Assembly: GCF_900604285.1 (NCBI RefSeq)
Contig: NZ_UWNY01000001.1
Coordinates: 1,245,774-1,309,773, forward strand
Reading direction: 5' to 3'
DNA: 64,000 nucleotides
Source: Varibaculum vaginae
GTDB taxonomy: Bacteria; Actinomycetota; Actinomycetes; Actinomycetales; Actinomycetaceae
The position numbers were made by a program, and so were the translations under genes. Positions 35,867 through 45,369 of the stretch are shown here, piece by piece. The notes beneath the pieces were generated by a model. It made no database searches. It had not been told where the DNA came from and was given only the letters and a program-made list of their open reading frames with translations. How positions within the stretch are numbered: the first letter of the stretch is position 1; every line of letters begins with the position of its first letter.

Positions 35867-38548
35867 ATGCAAACTTCCGAAATTCGTTCCCGTTGGCTTA
35901 ACTATTTTGCTGGGCAAGGACACCACCTGGCGCCCTCGGTTCCTTTGGTATCTCCCGATAAGTCAATTCTGTTTACTATCGCGGGAATGGTGCCCTTCAT
36001 TCCCTATATTGTGGGCACCGAACCGGCGCCTTGGCCGCGGGCGGCCAGTGTGCAAAAGTGTATTCGCACTAACGATATTGATGAAGTGGGTAAAACTACC
36101 CGGCACGGTACTTTCTTCCAGATGTGCGGAAACTTCAGCTTCGGTGACTATTTCAAACAGGGTGCCTCTAAGATGGCCTGGGATTTACTTACCGGTTCTA
36201 TTGAAGAAGGTAAATACGGCTTGGATGGGGATAAGCTGTGGGTAACGATTTGGGAACAGGATACTGAGGCCGAGGATGTATGGCTAAACCAAATCGGTCT
36301 CGATCCGCTACACCTACAAAAACTACCGCGAGAAGAAATCTTTTGGGACACCGGGCAGCCGGGACCGGCTGGACCTTGCGCGGAAATCCATTATGATCGC
36401 GGCAGCGCCTATGGGCCGGAGGGTGGCCCAGAAATAGATACCGGTGGAGATCGCTACCTCGAACTGTGGAATCTGGTATTTGACCAGTATCTGCGGGGGG
36501 AAGGACGCGGAAAAGATTATCCTTTGCTCGGCGAGTTGGACAAGAAATGCATAGATACTGGGCTGGGACTAGAAAGACTCGCGTTCTTGCTGCAAGGCAA
36601 GGACAATATGTATGAGATTGACCAGGTGTTCCCGGTGATAGAGAAAGCCCAGGAATTATCGGGGAAACAGTACACCCAAGGTAAAACCTCGAAAGACCCT
36701 GATGATATTCGCATGCGGGTAGTCGCTGATCACGTACGCAGCGCTTTAATGCTGATTGGGGATGGGGTACGACCCGGTAATGATGGACGTGGATACGTAT
36801 TGCGCCGCCTGATTCGCCGGGTAGTGCGGGCTATGCGTCTGCTGGGAGTAACTAATCCGGTGTTTCCTGATTTGCTGCCGGTATCAAAACAAGTGATGGC
36901 AGCTTCCTATCCGGAACTCGAACAGGATTGGAAAACTATTTCCACAGTTGCGTACGAGGAAGAAGACGCTTTTAGACGCACACTCGAGTCGGGAACTTTG
37001 ATTTTTGACCAGGCCGTAGCGCAGGTGAAGAAGCGCCAGGAAACCCAACTTTCTGGTAAAGATGCGTTTACTTTGCATGATACCTATGGGTTCCCGATTG
37101 ATCTCACGATTGAGATGGCCGAGGAACACGGTATCCAGGTTGATCGAGAAAAGTTTACCCAGTTGATGCAGGAGCAAAAGAACCGTGCCCGCGAAGATGC
37201 CCGTGCTAAAAAGACTGGGCATGTCGATGCCCGTATCTATCATGAGCTAGAGGCGGAACTTGGTCATGAAGTCGAATTCGTGGGCTATACCGAAGATAGC
37301 TGTAATGCCAAGGTTATTGGACTGCTAGCTGATGGCCAGGCGGTACCCACTGCTTTCGCAGGCAGCAAGGTTGAGGTTGTCTTAGATGCCACCCCGTTTT
37401 ATGCGGAAATGGGGGGACAGCTAGCTGACCACGGCGTAATTCGTTCCTTCCAAGGCGCGAAGTTTAAAGTCGAGGACGTTCAAAGCCCGGTTGCCGGTTT
37501 GCGGGTACATCGGGGAATCTTGGAACAGGGGCAACTAACAGTAGGCGATGAGGTAGTAGCAGCTATTGATACCGTCCGCCGGAAAGCGATCGCTCGTGCC
37601 CATACTGCCACCCATATGTTGCATAAGGCTTTGCAAGAAAACCTGGGGGCGCAGGCTACTCAGGCAGGTTCAGAGAATAATGAAAATCGGCTTCGCTTCG
37701 ACTTTCACCACACTCGCGCCTTGAGCGGAGAGCAAATGTCGGCGATTGCAGATCGTATCAACGATCGTTTACGGGATAACTTGGAAGTAAATACCGAAGT
37801 TATGCCGATTGAAGAGGCCAAGAAATCTGGTGCTACCGCTCTGTTCGGAGAAAAATATGGCTCTATGGTGCGAGTTGTCGATATTGGTGACGGCTGGGAT
37901 CGGGAGTTTTGCGGCGGAACGCATATGCCGACAACCGGATACCTGGGACAAGTAGTGCTGATGGGAGAAAATTCCATTGGTTCCGGGGTACGCCGGATTG
38001 AAGCTTTAGTTGCTGATGAAGCTAATGAATTCCAGGCTAAGGAACACGCTCTGATTTCTCAGGTAGCTTCCATTATGGGAACTAAGCCTGAAGAGATTCC
38101 GACACGGATTGATGATGCTTTGACGCGTTTGAAACAGGCACAAAAGCAGCTGGCGAAATTGCAGGAACAGTCACTACTGTCACGAATTGGGGAAATCGCA
38201 GCTTCGGCGAAAGAAATTCATGGAGCTCGTGTGGTTACCTTTAATGCAGGAGAAGTTTCTGCAGAATCCCTGCGTACTCTGGCGCAATCATTAAGGCAGC
38301 GGCTAGAAGATACTACCGCCGTAGTTAGCGTGGGCGGGGTTTCTAAGAATCGCCCACAGGTAATCGTAGCTACCACTCAGCAGGCTCGGGATAAGGGAAT
38401 TAAAGCTGGAGAACTGGTTAAAATCGCTGCTAAAATTATGGGGGGAGGCGGAGGCGGTCGTCCCGATTTGGCACAAGGTGGGGGCAAAGATGCGGGTAAA
38501 CTTGCCGCCGCCCTGGAAACTATCGCTGAAGAGATAGCCAAAAAATAA
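35867..38548 (+). CDS. alaS: Alanyl-tRNA synthetase
   Basis: 893-residue class II synthetase. Catalytic core: motif 2 region TTRHGTFFQMCGNFSFGDYFK (split at the family's RxxxFxxMxGNxxFGDYF pattern) and motif 3 GLGLERL. The editing domain has the zinc ligands HTATHMLHKAL and FCGGTHMPTTG. The C-terminal C-Ala domain ends in the glycine-rich GGGGGGRPDLAQGGGKD. Length normal. ATG at 35867. The stop codon overlaps the ruvX start (TAATG). AlaS heads a conserved actinobacterial chain alaS-ruvX-mltG-aroE. Confidence 0.97.
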   Translation: MQTSEIRSRWLNYFAGQGHHLAPSVPLVSPDKSILFTIAGMVPFIPYIVGTEPAPWPRAASVQKCIRTNDIDEVGKTTRHGTFFQMCGNFSFGDYFKQGASKMAWDLLTGSIEEGKYGLDGDKLWVTIWEQDTEAEDVWLNQIGLDPLHLQKLPREEIFWDTGQPGPAGPCAEIHYDRGSAYGPEGGPEIDTGGDRYLELWNLVFDQYLRGEGRGKDYPLLGELDKKCIDTGLGLERLAFLLQGKDNMYEIDQVFPVIEKAQELSGKQYTQGKTSKDPDDIRMRVVADHVRSALMLIGDGVRPGNDGRGYVLRRLIRRVVRAMRLLGVTNPVFPDLLPVSKQVMAASYPELEQDWKTISTVAYEEEDAFRRTLESGTLIFDQAVAQVKKRQETQLSGKDAFTLHDTYGFPIDLTIEMAEEHGIQVDREKFTQLMQEQKNRAREDARAKKTGHVDARIYHELEAELGHEVEFVGYTEDSCNAKVIGLLADGQAVPTAFAGSKVEVVLDATPFYAEMGGQLADHGVIRSFQGAKFKVEDVQSPVAGLRVHRGILEQGQLTVGDEVVAAIDTVRRKAIARAHTATHMLHKALQENLGAQATQAGSENNENRLRFDFHHTRALSGEQMSAIADRINDRLRDNLEVNTEVMPIEEAKKSGATALFGEKYGSMVRVVDIGDGWDREFCGGTHMPTTGYLGQVVLMGENSIGSGVRRIEALVADEANEFQAKEHALISQVASIMGTKPEEIPTRIDDALTRLKQAQKQLAKLQEQSLLSRIGEIAASAKEIHGARVVTFNAGEVSAESLRTLAQSLRQRLEDTTAVVSVGGVSKNRPQVIVATTQQARDKGIKAGELVKIAAKIMGGGGGGRPDLAQGGGKDAGKLAAALETIAEEIAKK

Positions 38549-39024
38549 TGCGTCCCGGGGTACGGATTAGTATCGACTTAGGTACCCGTCGGATTGGAGT
38601 AGCTCGCTCCGATGCGGCGGGAACTTTAGCCTTTCCGGTGGAAACCGTTTATCGCGATGGGGGACAAGAACTGTTCCGTATCGCGGAAATAGTCTCCGAG
38701 TATAAAGCAAAGGAGATTATTATTGGCTTGCCACGTTTGCTGAGCGGAAAAGAAGGCAAAAATGCTGCTGACGTGCGGTCTTGGGGAGCCGAGTTGGAAC
38801 AGCTGTTACCAACTTGTAATATAAGACTTGTAGACGAGCGTCTTACCAGCGTCAGCGCTCATCAACAGTTACGTTCTGCCGGGCTCGGTGGAAGGCAACA
38901 TAAGAACGTCGTAGACCAACAGGCTGCGGTACTGATACTGGAGCAAGCACTGGAAACCGAAAAACGAACCGGGCAGATTCCCGGGGAGCCACTGGGCAGC
39001 GGAACTGAAAGCGAGGAAGCCTGA
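38548..39024 (+). CDS. ruvX: Putative pre-16S rRNA nuclease / Holliday junction resolvase-like RuvX (YqgF)
   Basis: 158 residues with an RNase H-like fold. In E. coli YqgF trims the 5' end of 16S rRNA. Motifs: ISIDLGTRRIGVARSD (about 7-22), IIIGLPRLLSGKEG, RLVDERLTSVSA, and the late DQQAAVLILEQAL supplying the last acidic residue. Starts within the alaS stop codon and its own TGA overlaps the mltG ATG, so it is tightly coupled on both sides. Confidence 0.93.
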   Translation: MRPGVRISIDLGTRRIGVARSDAAGTLAFPVETVYRDGGQELFRIAEIVSEYKAKEIIIGLPRLLSGKEGKNAADVRSWGAELEQLLPTCNIRLVDERLTSVSAHQQLRSAGLGGRQHKNVVDQQAAVLILEQALETEKRTGQIPGEPLGSGTESEEA

Positions 39025-40286
39025 TGAGCCGGGAGCCTAACACCACCCGTCCACCGCGACATTTTCCCTCCCGTCGCGTTGATAAATCAGCGGCTGCCAA
39101 TCCTATACCAGGCGATGGCCAGTCTAGCCTCGATAACTATTGGCAAGAGGACGACGGCCTGCAAGCTAACTCCTCCGCGGGCGCGTCTTCTTCAGGACGA
39201 GCTGCACGGCGTAAAGCTCGCCGGAAGAAGCGTACGATTACAGCGATTGTTATTCTGGTGGTCATTGGGTTAATTACCGGAGCCTCGGTAATTGCAACTC
39301 GTGAACTGGGGGGAGTCAGTAGTATTTTCTCTGGTGGAAAAGATTATGAAGGCAAAGGGTCCGGGGAAATAATTATCGAGATTCCCGAGGGAGCTTCAGG
39401 GAAAGCGATTGGCTTAATCCTTCAGAAAAAAGGAGTAATCGCAGATGCAGAAGTATTCGCTGATATTTTCAAAAAGAATTCTTTAGCGCAAGGAGTTCAG
39501 GCGGGACGTTTTAGGCTACATAAGCGCATGTCTTCTCGTGAGGCTCTGGCGATGCTACTAGATCCTGCCTCAAAGGCAGATATTAAGGTCACTATTCCTC
39601 CGGGGTTTACCGTTAAACAAATAAAGGCTCGTTTTCAAGAGACCATCGGCTTTAGCGCGGATCAGGTGGCAGAGGCCTTTGCTGACCCGGCAGATTATGG
39701 GATTCCTGGTCAAAGCGAAGAGAGCTTCGAGGGATGGCTAGCCCCTGACACCTATACGGTTGCCACTAATCAGAGTGCTAAAGATCTGGTGAAAACCATG
39801 GTAGATACCCAGATTAAACGACTAGACAATGCCGGGGTAGCCGCTGATCAGCGTGCCACGGTGATAATTAAAGCTTCCATTCTGGAAAAAGAAGTCAATG
39901 TTGAAAAATATTATCCGCAGGTAGCGCGGGTGATTGAAAATCGCTTACAAGATAATAGCGATACCCACGGGTACCTGCAGATGGATTCCACCGTTGTCTA
40001 CGGACAGGGGCGCTCAGGCGGGATTCCGAGTTCCGAAGATTTAGAGGAAGACACCCCCTATAACACTTATAAGCATAAAGGGCTGCCTCCTACCGCTATC
40101 GGTACGGTAGGAGAAGCCGCCTTGAAAGCGGTCGCGAAACCGGCAGAGGGCAAATGGCTCTACTTCACCACGGTGAATCTGGACACCGGTGAAACCAAGT
40201 TCGCTCTCACTTTAGAGGAACAAACCAAGAACGTGGAAGAACTAAAACAGTGGTGCCAGCAGAACCAAGGCAAATGCAAACGCTAA
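39024..40286 (+). CDS. mltG: Endolytic peptidoglycan transglycosylase MltG (YceG-like)
   Basis: 420 residues. A long cytoplasmic basic N-terminus (ARRKARRKKR near 68) precedes one membrane helix (about 73-93), then the extracytoplasmic LysM-like and YceG catalytic domains. The catalytic Glu is in ILEKEVNVEKYYPQVARVI (about 292-310), with the later MDSTVVYGQG and DTPYNTYKHKGLPPTAI completing the active site. MltG cleaves nascent glycan strands and is thought to end their elongation. The stop lies beyond the start of the aroE open frame; with aroE taken from ATG 40274 the overlap is 13 bases. Confidence 0.94.
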   Translation: MSREPNTTRPPRHFPSRRVDKSAAANPIPGDGQSSLDNYWQEDDGLQANSSAGASSSGRAARRKARRKKRTITAIVILVVIGLITGASVIATRELGGVSSIFSGGKDYEGKGSGEIIIEIPEGASGKAIGLILQKKGVIADAEVFADIFKKNSLAQGVQAGRFRLHKRMSSREALAMLLDPASKADIKVTIPPGFTVKQIKARFQETIGFSADQVAEAFADPADYGIPGQSEESFEGWLAPDTYTVATNQSAKDLVKTMVDTQIKRLDNAGVAADQRATVIIKASILEKEVNVEKYYPQVARVIENRLQDNSDTHGYLQMDSTVVYGQGRSGGIPSSEDLEEDTPYNTYKHKGLPPTAIGTVGEAALKAVAKPAEGKWLYFTTVNLDTGETKFALTLEEQTKNVEELKQWCQQNQGKCKR

Positions 40287-41107
40287 ATCCCTGGGCTGCG
40301 GTAATCGGATCACCAATTGCCCATTCCCTTTCTCCGGCTCTGCACCTGGCTGCTTACCGGGACTTGGGAATTAAACTTGACTATCGCCGGATAGAGATTT
40401 CGAAGGAAAGTGTGAATTCCTTCCTTGGTTCCTGGCCAGAGACTCTGGTGGGATTATCGGTGACTATGCCTCTAAAACAGGTAATTATTCCGCTGCTTTC
40501 TCAGGTCGATGGGTTAGCCAAGGCAGTAGGGGCGGTAAATACTGTGGTGCCGTTTCCCGGGGGAGCTACTGCCGGATTCAATACCGATGTATATGGGATG
40601 GTGGCGGCAATTAAAGAAATAAAGGGGGGTGACTGGGAACCTCAAAATGCAGTGATTGTCGGGGCAGGAGCTACTGCCTCCTCGGCTCTGGCTGCTCTGG
40701 TAGAAGTGGGAGCTAGGCAGATTAACTTGCTGGCGCGGCGAGTCTCGGGAGCTGGTAACGCACTACAGGCAGCTACCCGGCTAGGGATTGATCCTGGCTA
40801 TGTGCCTTTAGCTGCTTATGAACAGGCGCGGGAAACCCTTCAAAAAGCGGATCTGATTATTTCCACTGTTCCTCGGGAAGTCCTAGATAGCTTTTATAAA
40901 ACTATTTCCTTTAACACTGGTCAAACTGTTTTAGATATTGTTTACGACCCCTGGCCAACTCTACTGGTAAAAATGATTACTGCGGCGGGAGGTTGTATCA
41001 TTCCTGGAAAGCTGATGTTGTTACACCAGGCAGTAATGCAGGTACAACTATTTACTTCCCGTACCCCGAACCTGGAAGTAATGCGGGCAGCAATTAGTAA
41101 CGAATAA
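40274..41107 (+). CDS. aroE: Shikimate dehydrogenase
   Basis: 277 residues from ATG 40274; the frame allows a GTG 24 bases upstream. Reduces 3-dehydroshikimate with NADPH. Substrate-binding N-domain AVIGSPIAHSLSPALHLAAY (about 8-27) and VTMPLKQ with the catalytic Lys. The Rossmann domain starts at VIVGAGATASSALAAL (about 128), with the NADP loop LARRVSG. Conserved GKLMLLHQAVMQ at the end. Overlaps the end of mltG, and an A24 peptidase gene follows after 5 bases. Confidence 0.93.
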   Translation: MQTLNPWAAVIGSPIAHSLSPALHLAAYRDLGIKLDYRRIEISKESVNSFLGSWPETLVGLSVTMPLKQVIIPLLSQVDGLAKAVGAVNTVVPFPGGATAGFNTDVYGMVAAIKEIKGGDWEPQNAVIVGAGATASSALAALVEVGARQINLLARRVSGAGNALQAATRLGIDPGYVPLAAYEQARETLQKADLIISTVPREVLDSFYKTISFNTGQTVLDIVYDPWPTLLVKMITAAGGCIIPGKLMLLHQAVMQVQLFTSRTPNLEVMRAAISNE

Positions 41108-41112
41108 AGTCG

Positions 41113-41763
41113 GTGATTATGCAAATTCTAGTATGTTTAGCAGCGCTGTTATTTGCGGGGGTAGGAAACCTGCTTTACGGTATGCCAAAAGTAGAGAAAT
41201 ATTTTCGCCTATCTGGAAGACAGCGGGCTCTGTGGAATCAGCCCTGGGCAATCGGGGTATTTTCCGCTCTGGCAGTGTGCACAGCCGTGCTCGTTCGTTT
41301 CGGATCTATTAACTTATTACTAATGTTTCCACTATTGACGCTGGGTACGGCGCTAATGGTAATAGATGCGGGTACCCAAAGACTTCCTCGTTCAATGACC
41401 GCCGCATTTCTGATTCTGGTGATCGTGGCAGTAATTTTAGCAGGTTTTATCACGGGGCAGTGGGTAAAACCGGCATACGCCCTAATCGTAGCTTTAGGCG
41501 CCTTCATTTTATTGTTACCAGGAACGTTTGTCCGCCACGGTATCGGGGTAGGTGATTTGCGACTAGCTCCCCTAGTAGTTGGTCTAGCCACTTGTTCTTC
41601 CTGGCACTGTCTGCTAGTTATGGGGATTTTGACAGTTCTGGGTGCCGGGTGCTGGGCACTTTACTTGGTAATAGGGGAAAAAGCTAGTGGCAGTACCCGC
41701 TTAGCTTTTGGACCGTGGCTCTTAGCCGCTACCTATATCGCACTTCTGGTCGTTCCCCGCTAA
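41113..41763 (+). CDS. A24-family prepilin peptidase, short form
   Basis: 216 residues, about seven membrane helices. Two aspartates expected for the aspartic peptidase are present: in MVIDAGTQRLPRSMT (near 79) and in GIGVGDLRLAPLVVG (near 143). The N-terminal cysteine-rich methylase domain of classical PilD is missing, as in TadV/FppA-type peptidases. It would cleave the leader of type IV pilin or Flp-like prepilins at the inner face of the membrane. No pilin genes are in this window. Starts GTG 41113 or ATG 41119. It sits inside the aro cluster. Confidence 0.85.
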   Translation: MIMQILVCLAALLFAGVGNLLYGMPKVEKYFRLSGRQRALWNQPWAIGVFSALAVCTAVLVRFGSINLLLMFPLLTLGTALMVIDAGTQRLPRSMTAAFLILVIVAVILAGFITGQWVKPAYALIVALGAFILLLPGTFVRHGIGVGDLRLAPLVVGLATCSSWHCLLVMGILTVLGAGCWALYLVIGEKASGSTRLAFGPWLLAATYIALLVVPR

Positions 41764-41847
41764 ATTCCAAAATACAAAACATATAAGGGTTTTCCCTAGA
41801 AGTGGAAAGCTAGACCGTAAATGATTTTTCCATGGCACAATAAAGCC

Positions 41848-43059
41848 ATGTTGAAATGGATGAGCGCGGGAGAATCCCATGGACGTGCGCTGGTGGGAAT
41901 CTTAGAGGGAATGCCTGCCGGAATAGAAATTAGCACCGCCAAAGTAGCACAGTATCTGGCTTCCCGGCGTGCCGGATATGGACGCGGGGCACGCCAAAAA
42001 TTCGAGCAGGATCGAGCTCATGTGCTCGGCGGCGTAATCAGGGGAAAAACCACCGGAGCCCCGATTGCTCTACTGATCGAGAATAGTGAATGGCCAAAAT
42101 GGGAGACGGTGATGAGCCCCGATCCGGTACCTCCGCAGGATTTAAAAATTAATGCCGGTAAGGGCGATGAACGGGAGATTGCCCGCAACCAGCCGTTAAC
42201 CCGTCCTCGCCCCGGACATGCAGATCTGGCGGGAATGCTTGCCTATGACCTAGAAGAAGCGCGCCCGGTGTTAGAACGTGCCAGTGCCCGAGAAACCGCG
42301 GTGCGAGTTGGTCTAGGAGCTTTCGCTCAAGAGTTTCTAAAGCAAGCGTGTGGAATTGAACTTATTTCTTATGTCACGCAAATTGGAGAAGTTTCCCTCG
42401 CGGCTGGTCACCCAATTCCGGCTTTAAGTACGCAGGAAAAACTGGCTGAAAACCCGGTTAGGTGCCCGGATGAAAAAATTAGCGAGCAAATGATCTCCCA
42501 GATCGATGCGGCGAAGAACAATGGAGACACTATTGGGGGCAGTGTTGAAGTAGCTGCCTATGGGGTTCCGATAGGACTAGGTAGCCACGTAGCTGCAGAT
42601 CGGAGGCTAGATGCGCGTCTGGCTGCCGCGTTGATGTCGATTCCGGCGGTAAAAACCGTGAATATTGGGGATGGTACTCAGCCGTATTTGCCGGGTTCAG
42701 CAGCTCATGACGAGATTATTCGAGGAGAAGACGGGGAAATAATTCGTGCCTCTAATCATGCAGGCGGGATTGAAGGTGGCATGTCGAACGGACAAATAAT
42801 CCGGGTCAGCTGCGGATATAAGCCAATCTCTACCGTGCCTCGTGCCTTGCGCACAATTGATCTGGCTAACGGAGAGGAAAGCTGTGCTAATCATCAACGC
42901 TCCGATACCTGTGCGGTGGTGCCGGGAGCAGTAATTGCCCAGGCACAGGTAGCATTGGTGCTCGCCGATGCCCTCTTAGAACACGTAGGTGGGTATTCGC
43001 TGGCGCAGGTGCGAGAAAATCTGCAGGGATACCAGAAACGAGTGGGGGCGAGGCTATGA
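41848..43059 (+). CDS. aroC: Chorismate synthase
   Basis: 403 residues from ATG 41848 (an in-frame ATG exists 27 bases upstream). Flavin-dependent enzyme making chorismate from EPSP. MLKWMSAGESHGRALVGILEGMPAG begins the protein (in two parts), followed by RRAGYGRGAR, RPRPGHADLAG, ERASARETA, NHAGGIEGGMSNGQ and RSDTCAVVPGA, all family signatures. Its stop overlaps the aroK-aroB start by four bases, so the shikimate genes are coupled. Confidence 0.96.
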   Translation: MLKWMSAGESHGRALVGILEGMPAGIEISTAKVAQYLASRRAGYGRGARQKFEQDRAHVLGGVIRGKTTGAPIALLIENSEWPKWETVMSPDPVPPQDLKINAGKGDEREIARNQPLTRPRPGHADLAGMLAYDLEEARPVLERASARETAVRVGLGAFAQEFLKQACGIELISYVTQIGEVSLAAGHPIPALSTQEKLAENPVRCPDEKISEQMISQIDAAKNNGDTIGGSVEVAAYGVPIGLGSHVAADRRLDARLAAALMSIPAVKTVNIGDGTQPYLPGSAAHDEIIRGEDGEIIRASNHAGGIEGGMSNGQIIRVSCGYKPISTVPRALRTIDLANGEESCANHQRSDTCAVVPGAVIAQAQVALVLADALLEHVGGYSLAQVRENLQGYQKRVGARL

Positions 43060-44765
43060 GTGTGCAAAAGCAAATAGTGTTCATTGGTTTGCCAGGCAGT
43101 GGGAAAACCTCTGTGGGACGTCTTGTTGCCGGGCGGCTCGGACGTTCTTTTAGCGATGCCGATCAGGAAATTTCTCGCCAGGTTGGGATGAACATACCGG
43201 AGATTTTTTCTGCCCATGGCGAGGAATATTTTAGAGATTTAGAAGTGGAAGTGATTACTAAGCTACTTCGGGATGATATCGGAGTGATTGCCCTGGGGGG
43301 AGGGGCTCTTACCCGTGAAGAAACGGCCGCTGCTCTCGCGGATAAAGAGGTAGTTTTCCTGGATGTTTCTCCCGTGGTAGCCGGGGCAAGAGTAGGGGAG
43401 GAATCTGGGCGCCCCCTCTTGGAAGGAAGTGAGAATCCCCGCAAACGAATTGCGAAATTAGAACAGCAGAGACGTGCAGGTTACCTGGCAGCTGCAACTT
43501 TAAGTGTCCCGGCAGATGGTAGCCTCAGTGAGGTGGCTACCGCGGTAATCCGGGGCTTAAAACTGGAAGAAACCCGACCGGTATCTCGCTATGATTTAAA
43601 GTCGCTGGGTACTTTGCCGGTGAAAACGTCGGAAAAAATTCGGATGATTCCGGTGACTTCCGGCAGCGGATACCAGATTAGCGTAGGTGAGAGTCTGAGC
43701 TCCCAAATCTGCCAGATGTTGCAAGAACGTCCCCGGAAAGTGTTCTTAATCTGCCCAGCGCCTCTGGAAAAAGAGGCTCGCCAATTGGCGCAAGCCTTGA
43801 CCCAAACTGGACAGGTAATCAAAGTTTTTCCGCACCCCGATGGGGAAGCAGCCAAGAATATTAGGGTAGTAGAAGATGCCTGGCGAATCCTGGGGGAGAA
43901 CCATTTTTCTCGCGAGGACGCAATAATGTCGTTGGGCGGGGGAGCCACAACGGATATGGGAGGTTTCGTCGCCGCTACCTGGCTGCGAGGAATTGAACTA
44001 ATTAATGTCCCTACCTCTTTACTTGCGATGGTGGATGCGGCAGTGGGCGGAAAAACTGGGATAAATACTTCCCTGGGAAAAAATCTAGTAGGGTCTTTCT
44101 ATCCACCGAGCGCGGTTATCTGTGACCTCGCTTATTTACGTACTTTACCCCGGCGGCAACTGTCTACCGGTTTGGCGGAAGTCATAAAATGCGGGTTTAT
44201 AGCTGACCATCAAATCTTGGAGTTATTGGACAAGGCTAGTGCGCAAAATCTACTCGCCTCGCCTTCGGTATTAGAAGAAGTAATTAGCCGGGCGATTCAA
44301 GTTAAAGCGGTAGTCGTAAGCCAAGACCTGCGTGAAAGTGGCCTACGGGAATGTCTTAATTATGGACACACTCTGGCTCATGCTATCGAAAAAGCCTCTG
44401 GCTATCAGGTACTGCATGGCGAAGCAGTAGCAATTGGGATGGTATTTGCTGCCCAGGTAGCAGTGGAAATGAAGCTACTAGACTCCGCGAAAATGGAAAA
44501 TCAGCGGCGCCAAATTGCGGCGCTAGGTTTGCCGACCAGCTGTCCGCAATATTCCTTTGACCAGCTAGTTAAAATTATGGCTTCAGATAAGAAAGTGCGT
44601 GGGGGAATAATCCGGATGGTACTTACCACTGGTGACGGGCAGGTGTGTGTTGTTCCCATTAGTGATTACCAGGTACTGCGAAGAGCTTTCCACGCGATAA
44701 ATCAATGCCGGGGTGCTGGTGTTTCCACTGGAAATCCCAGTAGTGGGATGGATAAAGTTGGCTAG
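43056..44765 (+). CDS. aroKB: Fused shikimate kinase / 3-dehydroquinate synthase
   Basis: 569 residues carrying two enzymes. Residues about 6-170 are shikimate kinase: P-loop GLPGSGKTS, the DADQEISR acidic pair, FRDLE, the ALGGGAL motif, and the lid Arg in GRPLLEG. Residues about 195-555 are dehydroquinate synthase: GGGATTDMGGFVAATWLRGI, VPTSLLAMVDAAVGGKTGIN, and the metal ligands in GLAEVIK and NYGHTLAHAIE plus HGEAVAIGM. Fusions of these two enzymes are known in some actinobacteria such as bifidobacteria. Both halves look catalytically complete. A second kinase-like gene overlaps its 3' end. Confidence 0.95.
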   Translation: MSVQKQIVFIGLPGSGKTSVGRLVAGRLGRSFSDADQEISRQVGMNIPEIFSAHGEEYFRDLEVEVITKLLRDDIGVIALGGGALTREETAAALADKEVVFLDVSPVVAGARVGEESGRPLLEGSENPRKRIAKLEQQRRAGYLAAATLSVPADGSLSEVATAVIRGLKLEETRPVSRYDLKSLGTLPVKTSEKIRMIPVTSGSGYQISVGESLSSQICQMLQERPRKVFLICPAPLEKEARQLAQALTQTGQVIKVFPHPDGEAAKNIRVVEDAWRILGENHFSREDAIMSLGGGATTDMGGFVAATWLRGIELINVPTSLLAMVDAAVGGKTGINTSLGKNLVGSFYPPSAVICDLAYLRTLPRRQLSTGLAEVIKCGFIADHQILELLDKASAQNLLASPSVLEEVISRAIQVKAVVVSQDLRESGLRECLNYGHTLAHAIEKASGYQVLHGEAVAIGMVFAAQVAVEMKLLDSAKMENQRRQIAALGLPTSCPQYSFDQLVKIMASDKKVRGGIIRMVLTTGDGQVCVVPISDYQVLRRAFHAINQCRGAGVSTGNPSSGMDKVG

Positions 44766-45279
44766 GAAAGTTTTCTTAATTGGGCTACCAGGTAGTGGAA
44801 AATCCAGTATTGCCGCTGCCCTAGCTAAAAGATTTGCTTGGAAACTGGTTGATACGGACGTGCTGGTAGCCTCCAAGTTGGGGGTGCCGCTCGCTACTGC
44901 GGTGATTAGTGCGGGGGAAAAAAGGTATCGGCAGGTAGAACAGGAAGTAGTGAGATCCCTTCTAAAAGCAATGCCCGCCGAAGACACTATCGTCGCGATG
45001 GGTTCCGGGGCGCTAGATAACCCGCAAACCCGGCAAGAACTAAATGAACTTCCCGCCAGAGAAATAATCGAACTGGTGATTGACCTATCGACTATGGCTG
45101 ATCGTGCCGGACTTAACCGTCCCCGTTCTCTGGGATTGGGAATGCCCAGGGCATGGCTGCGGCAAATGGGGGAAGAACGACGCCAACGCTGGCAAACTTT
45201 GAACCCACATGCAGTTACAGTTTCAGATTTGTCATTAGCGGCAGCATGTGAGGAAGTCGCCCATACTTTGGAAGCGTGA
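44758..45279 (+). CDS. Second, divergent shikimate kinase-like protein
   Basis: 173 residues from TTG 44758; the frame also offers GTG at 44713, 44719 and 44743. Walker A GLPGSGKSS, the DTD of the shikimate site and the GEKRYRQVE helix (Arg and Glu kept) are present. Departures from active kinases are clear. The GGG loop reads MGSGALDN, the lid GRPLL is replaced by NRPRSLGLG, and the late Arg-x-x-x-Tyr reads RRQRWQTL. It overlaps the fused aroK-aroB gene. It may phosphorylate another substrate, be regulatory, or be decaying; the fused enzyme already supplies normal kinase activity. Confidence 0.8.
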   Translation: MARKVFLIGLPGSGKSSIAAALAKRFAWKLVDTDVLVASKLGVPLATAVISAGEKRYRQVEQEVVRSLLKAMPAEDTIVAMGSGALDNPQTRQELNELPAREIIELVIDLSTMADRAGLNRPRSLGLGMPRAWLRQMGEERRQRWQTLNPHAVTVSDLSLAAACEEVAHTLEA

Positions 45280-45369
45280 CAAAAAGCGCAGGCGGGTGGA
45301 ACTTATTTTCATGCATAGCTTGATTAAAGTAAAGTAGAAGCGATTTATTTTGACTTGGGGGTATTAAAG

